Source of the DNA: a virus
IMG/VR virus record: IMGVR_UViG_3300046167_000032
Location: 1-64,000 of that record
Direction: 5' to 3' (one strand)
Length of the DNA: 64,000 nucleotides
Part shown: one piece after another, positions 30,673-40,110 of the stretch
Numbering within the stretch: the stretch's first letter is position 1
Layout: each line of letters starts with the position of its first letter
Notes under the pieces: model-generated
What the model saw: the letters and a program-made list of their open reading frames with translations, nothing else
The model's database searches: none
What the model was told of the DNA's origin: nothing
Position numbers and translations under genes: made by a program

Positions 30673-31500
30673 ATGACTTATATACCTGATCACCTAGACT
30701 TCAAAGTAGCATTTGAACCAACAAAAATGCACGATAAGAAGTACGTTATCAATGAAGATACAGGTGAATACCTTGGCATTGTGGGTAATACATTCCAGTG
30801 TGCAGCACATGGTGATTTCTTTCGTGGTGTAATGGACACTGCTACACAAGAGCTAGGTGCTGATGCATTAGATGGTGCAGTCAATCAGTTTAGAACAGCA
30901 CGTAATGGTGCATGGGCTATGCTTGACGTGACACTACCTAACATCAAGACTAAAATTACAACTGACAAAGCTGAGACTGAGATTGGTAACAGGATCATCA
31001 GCTTACATGGTATTGATGGATCATGTAGTAACCAAGTATTCTTTGGTGCTATAGATTTCTTCTGTACTAACGGCATGATTACAGGTGATCACGACAAGGT
31101 GCGTAAGAAGAACACATCTAACTTTACTATGGATAGTTTTATCTACGAACTAAATCGTGCTCGTACTGACTTCTTTGATCAAGCTAAGAGGATGCAAGTG
31201 TGGGCAGAGACTAGCCTCAAGTTCATCAATGTAAAAGATTTGATTGAGAGTATCATTAGTTCTAAGACTAAGGCTGAGAAGATGTTCAGCTTGTATAATG
31301 CTGAGGCTAGTGTGCGTGGACACAACAAGTTTGCACTGTATTCTGCCTTCACTAACTACGCTAGTTATGCTGATGAACGTAATGGTTTCAACCTACGTAA
31401 CACGGGACATGACACACAAGCTATCAACATGTGGTCACGTGAGCAAGAGGTATCCAAGTGGGTAAGCAGTAATCAGTTTCGTGTATTGGATGTTGCTTAA
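30673..31500 (+). CDS. DUF932-like protein
   Basis: 275 aa from ATG 30673, with GGAG 6-9 nt upstream (an ATG at 30661 is also in frame). The pattern (GEYLGIVGNTFQCAAHGDFFRGVMD...; VDLTLPN-type strand; GSCSNQVFFGAIDFFCTNGMI) fits the phage/plasmid DUF932 family. These lie next to replication genes and may act with single-stranded DNA, unproven. The stop overlaps the recombinase start (TAATG). Confidence 0.7.
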   Translation: MTYIPDHLDFKVAFEPTKMHDKKYVINEDTGEYLGIVGNTFQCAAHGDFFRGVMDTATQELGADALDGAVNQFRTARNGAWAMLDVTLPNIKTKITTDKAETEIGNRIISLHGIDGSCSNQVFFGAIDFFCTNGMITGDHDKVRKKNTSNFTMDSFIYELNRARTDFFDQAKRMQVWAETSLKFINVKDLIESIISSKTKAEKMFSLYNAEASVRGHNKFALYSAFTNYASYADERNGFNLRNTGHDTQAINMWSREQEVSKWVSSNQFRVLDVA

Positions 31501-31898
31501 TGCCTAAGCTACCTAGATATGTACAAGAGAGAGTATCACCTCACGGGGTGATCTCTTACAGATTTAATCCGCCGCAGAACTTAGTGGATGAGGGTGTGGT
31601 ATCACGTCAAGAGTATGGCACTGATCTCAAGGAAGTGCGTAGTATTGTGAAGGAGTTGAACGCAGACATTGACCATTGGCGTGAACAAAAAGCGACAGTG
31701 GTACAGATAAAGCCATCAAGTAAGGTGACAGATTTGATTAACTACTACTATCAATCTAATGATTTCAATATGTTACGAGACACAACTAAGGTGGATTACA
31801 GATACTTCCTAACCATACTCCATCAGACTATGGGTGGTAAGAAGTACGACAGTGTAACAACTAAGGTTGCCAAGCAAGCATATGAAGGAGTGGGTTAA
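31500..31898 (+). pseudogene. int: Tyrosine recombinase (integrase), N-terminal fragment before frameshift
   Basis: 132 aa. It holds the arm-binding start and the SAM-like core-binding domain (SSKVTDLINYYYQSNDFNMLRDTTKVDYRYFLTILHQTMGGKKYDSV). It ends soon after an extra G at 31887/31888; removing it reads KQAYEEWVKRGISFANHAATC without a break into the next frame. Translation is coupled to the DUF932-like gene. Confidence 0.75.
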
Positions 31899-32622
31899 GC
31901 GTGGTATTAGTTTCGCTAATCATGCTGCAACATGTGCAAGTAGGGTATACAACTACGCTATTGACATGGAACATGCCACACAAAATCCTTGGACTAGCAT
32001 CAAGCGTAAGGCATTGCCACAGCGTAAGGTTGTATGGTCACATGGTGATGTTGTCAGGTTTCTTGATTATTCGTACAGCGATTTTGACTACAGGAATGTG
32101 GGATTGATTGTGCACATGGCATATGAATGGTGTCAACGTCTAGGTGACATGCGTACACTGAAGTGGGAGAACATTGACTTGCGTACACAGCGACTAGAGT
32201 TAGAGCAGAGTAAGCGTAGGGCAGATGTATCACTACCAATATCAGATGATCTATGCCACATGCTGAATGAACAGCGTAATGACTTTGGCTTTCAAGATTA
32301 TGTAGCACCACACCCACGACCAATGGGCGGTAAGTACCAACCATATGCAATGGAACGTTTGTCTAAGGTAGGTAGACGTGTCATGAGATTAGCTAAGTTA
32401 CCAGAAGAGTTACGTCTAATGGACTTACGTAGAACAGGTGTGACACAGATGGTTGATGCAGGTGTACCAATTGGACAAGTGATGTCTGTTACTGGACACA
32501 ATCATGTGTCTTCTGTGCAACCATATATGAAACATACATATGATTCTGCAAATAATGCCTTGACACAGAGAAATGTAAGTGTACAATCGAGTGCAGCGAG
32601 TAACATAGAAAGTGATACATAA
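31867..32622 (+). pseudogene. int: Tyrosine recombinase (integrase), catalytic fragment
   Basis: The catalytic domain of a tyrosine recombinase. Arg in WCQRLGDMRTLKW, Lys in the beta-hairpin (QSKRRADVSLPI), Arg in LMDLRRTGVTQM, His in VTGHNHVSS and nucleophile Tyr in QPYMKHT are all visible. The His normally preceding DLRRT is Met here. An in-frame ATG at 31882 could start a catalytic-only protein but lacks a good ribosome site. The full gene would be about 373 aa and would allow integration if the frame is intact in nature. Confidence 0.8.
32560..32587 (+). promoter_or_regulatory. Sigma70-type promoter before primase
   Basis: TTGACA (32560-32565), 16-bp spacer, TACAAT (32582-32587), lying in the last codons of the recombinase. 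Transcription would start near 32594, 28 nt before the primase ATG, so the replication genes can be expressed separately from the recombinase. Confidence 0.6.
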
Positions 32623-33386
32623 TGAATATACTTAGTATTATAAATGATTTGTCACTTACTAATGGTGAAACAAAGCGTATGACATGTCCTATGTGTAATA
32701 CTAAGAATACATTTACTGTCACAAACAATATGGGTTCTATTGTATGGAACTGTTACAAAGCTAGTTGTACAGCTAGTGGCGGTACTCGTACTACACTTAC
32801 TGCTGAGGACATACGTAAGTCATTAGGACGTGTTGCAGAAGAGACACATGCTATAAGTTTCTCAAAACCTGAGTGGTTTGTACGAGATTACGAAAGCATA
32901 TCAGGCTTCTGTGATACGTGGGGTCTTGATGCACAACATCTAGGTCTATTATATGATGTGAAGGAACATCGTGTGGTGTTCCCTGTTGTACACAATGGAG
33001 TTATGGTAGATGCTACAGGCAGATCACTTGGAAAACGTATACCTAAGTGGAAGAGATATGGTAAGAGTGACTTGCCATATGCATTTGGATGTGGTAAAAC
33101 TGCTGTAGTTGTTGAGGACTGCGTAAGTGCTGCCGTTGTAAGTGAGAGTGGTGTATATGTCGGGGTTGCAGTGTTGGGTACGTCATTATCTAATGGACAC
33201 AAGAGGTACTTGTCGCAGTTCTCATCAGCAATAGTTGCATTAGACCCCGATGCATTACCGAAGACACTGCAATTTGCAAAAGATTTACGTGGTTACATTG
33301 ATGATGTCAAAGTACTACGACTAGAAGACGACCTTAAATATAGACTGCCATCCGACATGGCTAACCTTTCAACACTAGGAGAATAA
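32622..33386 (+). CDS. DNA primase (zinc finger plus Toprim)
   Basis: 254 aa. An N-terminal zinc ribbon uses C22-x2-C25 and C44-x4-C49. A Toprim domain follows, with the acidic VVVEDCVSAAVV strand and IVALDPDA, the T7 gp4-like metal-binding pattern. It lays RNA primers on the lagging strand. It is separate from the helicase gene encoded next, unlike the fused T7 protein. The start overlaps the recombinase stop as TAATG. Confidence 0.85.
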   Translation: MNILSIINDLSLTNGETKRMTCPMCNTKNTFTVTNNMGSIVWNCYKASCTASGGTRTTLTAEDIRKSLGRVAEETHAISFSKPEWFVRDYESISGFCDTWGLDAQHLGLLYDVKEHRVVFPVVHNGVMVDATGRSLGKRIPKWKRYGKSDLPYAFGCGKTAVVVEDCVSAAVVSESGVYVGVAVLGTSLSNGHKRYLSQFSSAIVALDPDALPKTLQFAKDLRGYIDDVKVLRLEDDLKYRLPSDMANLSTLGE

Positions 33387-33391
33387 AACAT

Positions 33392-34615
33392 ATGGAACTA
33401 TCCCTCATACGTAGCTTGATGGACAAAGATTTCTATGATGATCACAAGGGCGCACGTTGCCCAGACAGATTGTTTAGTAAAGATGTTCGCAAGATCAAGC
33501 AAGCAATTGATGCAGCCATGAATACATACGAGCGTAGTATTACACCTGCTGAGATTGAGGCATTGTTTATGTCTAACAACCCAACGCTTACAACTGCACA
33601 GCGTCAAGCATACAGTGCATTGTTTCGTCAGGTAAACAAAGAACAACCAATGGGTAGTGATGTAGCACAAGAGGTGTTATCAAAACTATTCCAACAGGTA
33701 ATTGGTGAGGACATTGCTAACCTTGGCTTTGATTATGTCAATGGTAGTAAGTCTAGCTTAGAACCTTTACGTCAAATGCTTGAACAGTATGGTGACGACT
33801 TCACACCTAATCTAAAGGTTGAGTGGGAAGACATTGACCTTGATACTATCATTGCTATGACTGACCTTGAGTCACAGTGGACGTTCAACATACCCACACT
33901 CACACGTAAGGTGGAAGGTATCAATGCAGGTCACTTGATTGAAGTAGGTGCTAGACCTAATACTGGTAAGACTTCTTTCCATGCGTCACTTGTTGCAGGT
34001 CCTAATGGGTTTGCGTGGCAGGGTGCTAAGACAGTTGTGCTATGTAATGAGGAAGGATACCATCGTGTAGCACACAGATACATTACTGCTGCAACTGGTA
34101 TGGACAAGCATGAGATCGTTAAGAATAGAGCGCATGCTATGGCTACGTTTGCTAAGATACGACCTAACATCATGTTCAAAGATGCAACAGGACGTGATAT
34201 GAATTGGGTTGAGTCAGTATGTAAGTCATACAAACCTGATGTAGTTATACTAGACATGGGTGACAAGTTTGCACGCACTTCAGGTTTCTCACGTCCTGAT
34301 GAAGCACTCAAGGCCAACGCAATACAAGCTAGGCAGATAGCTAAACAACAGGACTGTGCAGTATTCTATATGTCTCAGCTATCAGCCGAGGCAGAAGGTA
34401 AGGTTGTACTCAACCAAGCTATGATGGAAGGCTCACGTACAGGTAAAGCAGCAGAAGCTGACTTGATGATTATGATTAGTAAGAACCCAACTGTAGAAGG
34501 ACAAGAAGAAGAAGACAATCAACGACACATCAATATAGTTAAGAACAAACTATCTGGATGGCATGGCATTGTACACACCGACCTTGAGTACAAGATTGCT
34601 AGGTACGTATGTTGA
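33392..34615 (+). CDS. Replicative DNA helicase (DnaB/RecA-fold type)
   Basis: 407 aa. Walker A lies in GARPNTGKTSF (about residues 186-196) and Walker B in DVVILDMGDKF. A sensor-type AVFYMSQLSAEAEGK and a terminal KNKLSGWHG segment complete the RecA fold. A ring helicase loaded at forks, working with the primase six bases upstream. The overlap with the next gene is 7 bp. Confidence 0.85.
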   Translation: MELSLIRSLMDKDFYDDHKGARCPDRLFSKDVRKIKQAIDAAMNTYERSITPAEIEALFMSNNPTLTTAQRQAYSALFRQVNKEQPMGSDVAQEVLSKLFQQVIGEDIANLGFDYVNGSKSSLEPLRQMLEQYGDDFTPNLKVEWEDIDLDTIIAMTDLESQWTFNIPTLTRKVEGINAGHLIEVGARPNTGKTSFHASLVAGPNGFAWQGAKTVVLCNEEGYHRVAHRYITAATGMDKHEIVKNRAHAMATFAKIRPNIMFKDATGRDMNWVESVCKSYKPDVVILDMGDKFARTSGFSRPDEALKANAIQARQIAKQQDCAVFYMSQLSAEAEGKVVLNQAMMEGSRTGKAAEADLMIMISKNPTVEGQEEEDNQRHINIVKNKLSGWHGIVHTDLEYKIARYVC

Positions 34616-34818
34616 TAACGTGGTTAGATGTATCATTACTGGGGTTGGTTGCAATACTTGCATTCAATCTCTGGGAACAGAATAGACAAAGAGCATTACT
34701 TGAGAATATACTACGTGATGTATATGATTTAGTAAACAAACATAACTCATTGGCAGATGCCTTCGTAGAATTGGCTAATGACTTTGACGAACAACAGGAG
34801 ATTAATAATAATGGCTAA
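34609..34818 (+). CDS. Small membrane-anchored helical protein
   Basis: 69 aa: one N-terminal transmembrane helix (TWLDVSLLGLVAILAFNLW) and a charged helix. It starts inside the helicase stop (ATGTTGA). It may tether replication factors to the membrane or be unrelated; no family was recognised. Confidence 0.55.
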   Translation: MLITWLDVSLLGLVAILAFNLWEQNRQRALLENILRDVYDLVNKHNSLADAFVELANDFDEQQEINNNG

Positions 34819-35080
34819 GTGGAAAGAGTTTGAAATAATGAAAGAGCATCATGTGTTTGATCCTGTTGAGCGACCTGCACATTACAATCAAGATGGTATT
34901 GAATGTATAGATTATATACGTCAGGTGTTAGGAATAGATGGGTTCATTGCATATTGTCATGGTAACATGATCAAGTATCAGCATCGGTATCGTTACAAAG
35001 GTAATGGTGTAGAGGACATGAAGAAAGCTGAGTGGTATGTAAAGAGAATGAATGAGGCATTAGGGGAGAAACATAAATGA
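34811..35080 (+). CDS. DUF3310 family protein
   Basis: 89 aa from ATG 34811 (MAKWKEFE). The DUF3310 pattern is clear: PAHYNQDGIECIDYIRQVLG...FIAYCHGNMIKYQHRYRYKGNGVEDMKKAEWYVKRM. The family is common in phages, near nucleotide-metabolism genes, with unproven function. It overlaps the preceding gene by 8 bp and the next by ATGA. Confidence 0.85.
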   Translation: MAKWKEFEIMKEHHVFDPVERPAHYNQDGIECIDYIRQVLGIDGFIAYCHGNMIKYQHRYRYKGNGVEDMKKAEWYVKRMNEALGEKHK

Positions 35081-35607
35081 AATGTAATAGATGTGACGTA
35101 GTATTAACAGAAGAAAATCAACCACCTTCATGGAGAAAAACAAACAGATCATCCTGTAAAAACTGTTCGAAAGAAAATAATCAATCAAGTAATCCAGATA
35201 GAATGTTTATCAATGGTAAGTATATACCTAAGACGCATCCTTTACACAAGGCAGGTAACTACAAATCATTTGGTGATCTAGCCTTTGGTTCTCTTAACAA
35301 CTACAAACAAATAAAAGAAGGTTATGTGTATGCAATTAGTAACTCCGCATGGCCTGATTGGATCAAGATAGGTATGGCTATTGATGCAGAAGATAGACTG
35401 AGTAGCTACCAAACAAGCTCACCTATGCGTAACTACAGATTAGTACACTCTGTATACTGTAAAGATCGCAGTGAGTCTGAGCGTTCAGCACATATACTTG
35501 CAGCACGTAAGGCGAATACACCTTGGAGTAAACAAGACAATGGTGAGTGGTTTAATATAACTGAGTCAGAAGCTGTTGATATACTAAAGGAGATTGCAGT
35601 TGATTGA
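35077..35607 (+). CDS. GIY-YIG superfamily protein (T5orf172 type) with zinc finger
   Basis: 176 aa. The N-terminus has two CxxC pairs (CNRCDVVL; CKNCSKEN), the second in a phage HNH/GIY-type zinc knuckle. From about residue 85 comes a T5orf172/MUG113-like domain: GYVYAISNSAWPDWIKIGMAIDAEDRLSSYQTSSP...YRLVHSV, then Glu in RSESERSAH. Such free-standing nucleases may be homing enzymes; adjacency to thyX, a frequent target of intron and homing elements, fits. Overlaps thyX. Confidence 0.75.
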   Translation: MKCNRCDVVLTEENQPPSWRKTNRSSCKNCSKENNQSSNPDRMFINGKYIPKTHPLHKAGNYKSFGDLAFGSLNNYKQIKEGYVYAISNSAWPDWIKIGMAIDAEDRLSSYQTSSPMRNYRLVHSVYCKDRSESERSAHILAARKANTPWSKQDNGEWFNITESEAVDILKEIAVD

Positions 35608-36256
35608 AGCAACATACATAGATCATATGGGTAATGACTTGTCTGTAGTTAATGCAGCTCGTGTTAGCTTCGGTAAGAAACACACAAAGTTTATTGATGC
35701 GGATAGTAATTTGATACGCTATCTTGCGGAACACAAACACATGTCACCCTTTGGGCATTGCTTTGCATCCTTCCACATTAACGCACCAATCTTTGTGGCA
35801 CGTCAGTTAGTTAAACATAAGTTTCTACGTTGGAATGAGATTAGTAGAAGGTATGTAGATGAAGATGTTGATCTGTATTACCCACCTAATGACGTATGGC
35901 GTGGACGTAGTGAGGATAAAAAACAGGGATCAGATGGTGAAGTAGACCTAAAGTACCCTGCAATGAATGGGTTCTTGCTTGACGATTTAATAGAAGAAAA
36001 CGAATCGCAGCGATTATTATATAGAAACCTATTGAAAGCTGGAGTAGCTCCAGAGCAAGCACGTATGGTACTACCACAAAGTACAATGACTGAGTGGTAT
36101 TGGTCTGGTAGCTTAGATGCCTTTGCTGATATGTGTAACTTACGTTGCAAGAATGACACACAATATGAAACAAGAGTAGTTGCTAACAAGATTAGTAAAA
36201 AACTTCTTGACTTGTTTCCTGTTTCATGGGAAGCATTAAAGGAGAATGATAGATAG
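35600..36256 (+). CDS. thyX: Flavin-dependent thymidylate synthase
   Basis: 218 aa from TTG 35600, with AAGGAG 8 nt upstream; a TTG at 35594 is too close to that site. The ThyX fold is evident: YIDHMGNDLSVVNAARVSFGK, HMSPFGHCFASFHINAPIFVARQ and the signature KHKFLRWNEISRRYV. The canonical RHR of the motif is KHK here, a variant I recall in phage ThyX. It makes dTMP using FAD and NADPH, supplying thymidine for an AT-rich genome. Confidence 0.9.
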   Translation: MIEATYIDHMGNDLSVVNAARVSFGKKHTKFIDADSNLIRYLAEHKHMSPFGHCFASFHINAPIFVARQLVKHKFLRWNEISRRYVDEDVDLYYPPNDVWRGRSEDKKQGSDGEVDLKYPAMNGFLLDDLIEENESQRLLYRNLLKAGVAPEQARMVLPQSTMTEWYWSGSLDAFADMCNLRCKNDTQYETRVVANKISKKLLDLFPVSWEALKENDR

Positions 36257-36268
36257 ATTGGAGTTGGT

Positions 36269-38314
36269 ATGATACTTACCTTAGATGTAGAGAACACAGT
36301 AGTAAAAAGAAATGGTAAGCTTCACCTTGACCCATTCGAGCCTGAGAACACACTTGTTATGGTGGGTATGCTAGATGATAACAATAACGAAACTATTATT
36401 ACATTCGATCATTCAGAGCAAACACCAACTGCAAATGGACGAGCTATTGTTCAAGATAAATTGGACAAGACTCGTCTGCTTGTAGCACACAATGCACCCC
36501 ATGATCTACTGTGGTTGTGGGAGTCAGGCTTTACATACGATGGTGATGTATTCGACACTATGCTTGGCGAGTACGTATTACAACGTGGTCAGAAGCAACC
36601 ACTATCCCTTGAGGCATGTGCAGAACGTTACATGCTAGAGACACAGAAGCAAGACTCATTGAAGGAGTGGCTCAAGGCAGGTAAGTCAGTACGTGACATG
36701 AATCACGCTGAGTTATCAGAGTACTTGTCTGCTGACCTTCATGCTACACAGCAATTGTATGATCGTTTGCGGATATCATACGAGGGATGCAGTACACTAG
36801 AACCAACCATCAAGCTGACTAATCAGTTAGCTGTACACCTAGCACGTATATACCAACGTGGTTTGAAGGTTGATATGAATGCACTAAACTCTGTTAGAGA
36901 AGAGTTCGAACAAGAACGTAATCAACTAACAGTTTCACTTGAGCAGCAGACTGCAGAGCTAATGGGTGACAGACCTATTAACCTCAACAGTCCAGAGCAA
37001 TTGTCTTGGGTTATATATAGTCGTAAGCCACATGATAAGAAGTTCTGGAAAGAATTGTTTGATGATCGTATGCCTGACGCAGAATACAAACGTAATGTAA
37101 ATGCGTACAGTAGTAAGTTATTCAAACAGAAAGCTAGTCAATGCCGTACATGTAATGGCACTGGCAAAACATGGAAACAAAAGAAGGATGGTACACCATA
37201 TGCTAAACCAAATAGATGCGTTAGTTGTGACGCTACAGGATATAGTTTTACTGATATTGATAGTAGGGTGGCTGGGCTAAAGTTCACACCACCTACTGCT
37301 AAGTGGATCAGTGCCAATGGTTTTGGTACAGGCAAGGACAATCTATTATTCCTTGAAGGTATTGCAAGATCAAGAGGTATGAAAGAAGCTGAGACATTCT
37401 TACGTAATGTACGTAGGTTGTCTGCAGTTGAGACTTACCTCAGCAGTTTTGTTGAGGGCATTGCTAACTTCGTCAAGCCTGATGGCCTACTGCATGTACG
37501 TTTATTACAGCATCGTACAGGTACAGGCAGACTATCAGGTGCTGACCCTAACATGCAGAACATGCCACGTGGTGGTACATTCCCTGTTAAGAAGGTGTTT
37601 GTGTCACGTTGGAAAGGTGGACAGATCATGGAAGCTGACTTCGCACAGCTTGAGTTCAGAGTTGCTGCATACTTATCACAAGATATGACTGCCATTGACG
37701 AGGTGACTACAGGCTTTGATGTGCATAGCTATACAGCTAAGGTTATCAGTGATGCAGGTCAACCTATGTCACGTCAAGAAGCCAAGGCACACACATTTGC
37801 TCCTCTATATGGGGCGAGTGGTTTCGGTAGATCACAAGCAGAAGCTGCGTACTACAAACAGTTCACTACTAAGTATGCAGGTATTGCTAAGTGGCATACT
37901 GCACTTGCCAAAGAAGCACTAAACACTGGCAAGATAACAACTCCATCAGGGCGTGAGTTTGCATTCCCTGATGTACAGCGTAGACGATTCGGGGGTGTGA
38001 CATATTTCACACAGATTAAAAATTATCCTGTACAATCGTTTGCTACAGCAGACATCGTACCTATCTCACTGATATACATAGATAAGTTATTGATGGCTAA
38101 CAAGTTACACAGTTGTGTTGTGAACACAGTCCACGATTCAATTGTAATTGACATACACCCAGATGAAGAGGAAATAGTATTGAAGATCATACAGGTAGCC
38201 AACGACAAGTTGATACCTATAGTAAATAAGAAGTGGTCACTGGACTTTAACATACCACTATTATTAGAAGCAAAAATTGGCCCTAACTGGCTTGACACAA
38301 AAGACGTAGTGTGA
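36269..38314 (+). CDS. Family A DNA polymerase with DnaJ-type zinc-finger insert
   Basis: 681 aa. The 3'-5' exonuclease has Exo I D6/E8 (LDVEN), Exo II D79 (AHNAPHD) and Exo III Y152/D156. The polymerase part has motif A D457 (DFAQLEFR), motif B (RQEAKAHTFAPLYG) and motif C D623 (VHDS, with Ser where Glu is usual). Between the exonuclease and thumb, residues 292-325 hold two CxxCxGxG-like pairs (C292/C295 and C317/C320, CRTCNGTGK and CVSCDATGY), like the DnaJ central domain. This insert marks the HMO-2011 group; it may bind a processivity partner, as the thioredoxin loop does in T7 polymerase (inference). Confidence 0.93.
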   Translation: MILTLDVENTVVKRNGKLHLDPFEPENTLVMVGMLDDNNNETIITFDHSEQTPTANGRAIVQDKLDKTRLLVAHNAPHDLLWLWESGFTYDGDVFDTMLGEYVLQRGQKQPLSLEACAERYMLETQKQDSLKEWLKAGKSVRDMNHAELSEYLSADLHATQQLYDRLRISYEGCSTLEPTIKLTNQLAVHLARIYQRGLKVDMNALNSVREEFEQERNQLTVSLEQQTAELMGDRPINLNSPEQLSWVIYSRKPHDKKFWKELFDDRMPDAEYKRNVNAYSSKLFKQKASQCRTCNGTGKTWKQKKDGTPYAKPNRCVSCDATGYSFTDIDSRVAGLKFTPPTAKWISANGFGTGKDNLLFLEGIARSRGMKEAETFLRNVRRLSAVETYLSSFVEGIANFVKPDGLLHVRLLQHRTGTGRLSGADPNMQNMPRGGTFPVKKVFVSRWKGGQIMEADFAQLEFRVAAYLSQDMTAIDEVTTGFDVHSYTAKVISDAGQPMSRQEAKAHTFAPLYGASGFGRSQAEAAYYKQFTTKYAGIAKWHTALAKEALNTGKITTPSGREFAFPDVQRRRFGGVTYFTQIKNYPVQSFATADIVPISLIYIDKLLMANKLHSCVVNTVHDSIVIDIHPDEEEIVLKIIQVANDKLIPIVNKKWSLDFNIPLLLEAKIGPNWLDTKDVV

Positions 38315-38320
38315 TATAAC
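38292..38320 (+). promoter_or_regulatory. Sigma70-type promoter before the SSB-like gene
   Basis: TTGACA (38292-38297), 17-bp spacer, TATAAC (38315-38320). Start near 38327, 33 nt before the next ATG. It lies in the last codons of the polymerase gene and should boost the abundant SSB-like protein and the genes after it. Confidence 0.7.
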
Positions 38321-38359
38321 TACCTTTCGTCTGATAAACATATATAGGAGATAAGACAT

Positions 38360-39253
38360 ATGAACACAGTAACAACAGTAGACACAAACAACTTTGCAGA
38401 GATGGCACAAGCTATGGGTATGGGTGCTGACTCACCTAAGACTAGCAAGTCAGCTAGTACATTGGCACGTCTACGCATTCATCACACACCCATCATGGGT
38501 CAGCAAGAGATTGCAGGTAAGATGAAGAACGTAGAAGTCATTGGCGGCGGTGCATATAAACTAGAGATACCAGATGGTCCTACGTACTACGCTGATCAAG
38601 TATCTATCCGACCATTCCTACAGCGATTCATGTATAAGAAGTTCGTCAAGGGTAGTGATAAGACACCTAACAAGTTCGTCAAGACTGTCATGGCTAATGA
38701 TCTTAACAGTGACATGAAGGACAACGATGGTGGCTTCAACTGTGGTAAACCTGCAGGGTTCATCAAGGATTGGGCATCACTACCTGACAGTATGAAAGAC
38801 TTAATCAAGTCAATCAAACGTGTGCGTGCATTGTTTGGTACAGTAGAGTTGGTTAATCCTACTGATGCTGATGGTAATCCTGTTGATGTAGATACTACTG
38901 CATTCATCTGGGAGATTGATAATCGTGATGCATTCAAAACATTAGGTGAACAGTTTGCCAAGTTATCTAAGATGCGTAGGCTACCACCACAGCATTACAT
39001 TACCTCTACTACTAAGGAAGTACCACTACCAAATGGTAGCAGTTTCTATGTACCAGAGACTGACATTGACTTGTCTAACACACTAGACATGGACAATGAG
39101 TCGCAAGCAGTCTTTGCTAACTTTGTTGCGTGGATTGAGAACTACAATACATACATTCTCAATGCATGGAATGAGAACATGCACAAGAATGAAGAGGTAG
39201 ACACAGATACTGTCGAAGCCTTTGTGGACATTGACGCAGAGGACTTCGTATAA
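38360..39253 (+). CDS. Probable single-stranded DNA-binding protein
   Basis: 297 aa, acidic C-terminus (EAFVDIDAEDFV). The middle is beta-rich with basic and aromatic residues (YKLEIPDGPTYYADQVSIRPFLQRFMYKKFVKG). Position after the polymerase, own promoter and the acidic tail fit an SSB. I cannot show an OB fold, so the call rests on context. Stop overlaps the next start (TAATG). Confidence 0.6.
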   Translation: MNTVTTVDTNNFAEMAQAMGMGADSPKTSKSASTLARLRIHHTPIMGQQEIAGKMKNVEVIGGGAYKLEIPDGPTYYADQVSIRPFLQRFMYKKFVKGSDKTPNKFVKTVMANDLNSDMKDNDGGFNCGKPAGFIKDWASLPDSMKDLIKSIKRVRALFGTVELVNPTDADGNPVDVDTTAFIWEIDNRDAFKTLGEQFAKLSKMRRLPPQHYITSTTKEVPLPNGSSFYVPETDIDLSNTLDMDNESQAVFANFVAWIENYNTYILNAWNENMHKNEEVDTDTVEAFVDIDAEDFV

Positions 39254-40107
39254 TGAACCACCCTGCTGAACTGGCGATAAATCAGTATCTTGAAGATGCT
39301 ACATCTGGTAAATCTAGTATGTCTGAAGAGACTATACAACAGATTGGTAAGGATGTAATGGATTCAGTACGCCGCCAGTTCGGTGGGGGCAACAGTCGTG
39401 ATGAGTTTCGTTTACGTATGTCTAACATAGGTAAGCCTACTTGTCAGCTTTGGTTTGCTAAGAACAAGCCAGAGAAAGCGTTGCCCAAACCGACAACTTT
39501 CGTGATGAACATGTTACTTGGAGACATAGTCGAAGCTGCATTTAAAGGTATCATTACCGAAGCAGGTGTAGCCTATGAAGACGAAGATAACTTTGTTCAA
39601 CTTGAATTAAACGAAGATACAATACATGGGTCATACGATCTTATTATGGATGGTGCATTAGATGATGTTAAGTCAGCATCTGATTGGTCATATCGTAACA
39701 AGTTTGAATCGTATGATACACTCAGTAAGGGTGATTCATTTGGTTACATTGGTCAGCTTGCAGGTTATGCAAAGGCTACTGGTAAGAAAGCTGGTGGTTG
39801 GTGGGTAGTCAACAAGGCTAATGGTAACATCAAGTATGTACCTGCCGATGGACTTGACTTGGATACAGAGATAGCTAAGATACAAGACACTGTAGACACA
39901 GTTAATAAGAATGAGTTTAAAAGATGTTTCAATCCCGTACCAGAAACGTTTCGGGGTAAGCCATCAGGTAATACTATTCTAAATCCTAACTGTAAGTTCT
40001 GTGACTTTAGGTTTGAATGCTTTCCAGAACTACAAGAGTTACCATCTAAGGTATCACAAGCTAGAGTTAAACCAACAGTAAGTTATATTACTGTAAACGA
40101 GGGTTAA
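39253..40107 (+). CDS. PD-(D/E)XK exonuclease, Cas4/RecB-like
   Basis: 284 aa. An early SNIGKPTCQLW segment precedes the catalytic core IHGSYDLIMDG...DDVKSAS (Asp, then D-x-K). A C-terminal Cys cluster (C..CDFRFEC) may hold an Fe-S cluster as in Cas4/AddB-type nucleases. It probably trims DNA ends in recombination-dependent replication. Its start overlaps the SSB-like stop. Confidence 0.8.
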   Translation: MNHPAELAINQYLEDATSGKSSMSEETIQQIGKDVMDSVRRQFGGGNSRDEFRLRMSNIGKPTCQLWFAKNKPEKALPKPTTFVMNMLLGDIVEAAFKGIITEAGVAYEDEDNFVQLELNEDTIHGSYDLIMDGALDDVKSASDWSYRNKFESYDTLSKGDSFGYIGQLAGYAKATGKKAGGWWVVNKANGNIKYVPADGLDLDTEIAKIQDTVDTVNKNEFKRCFNPVPETFRGKPSGNTILNPNCKFCDFRFECFPELQELPSKVSQARVKPTVSYITVNEG

Positions 40108-40110
40108 ACC

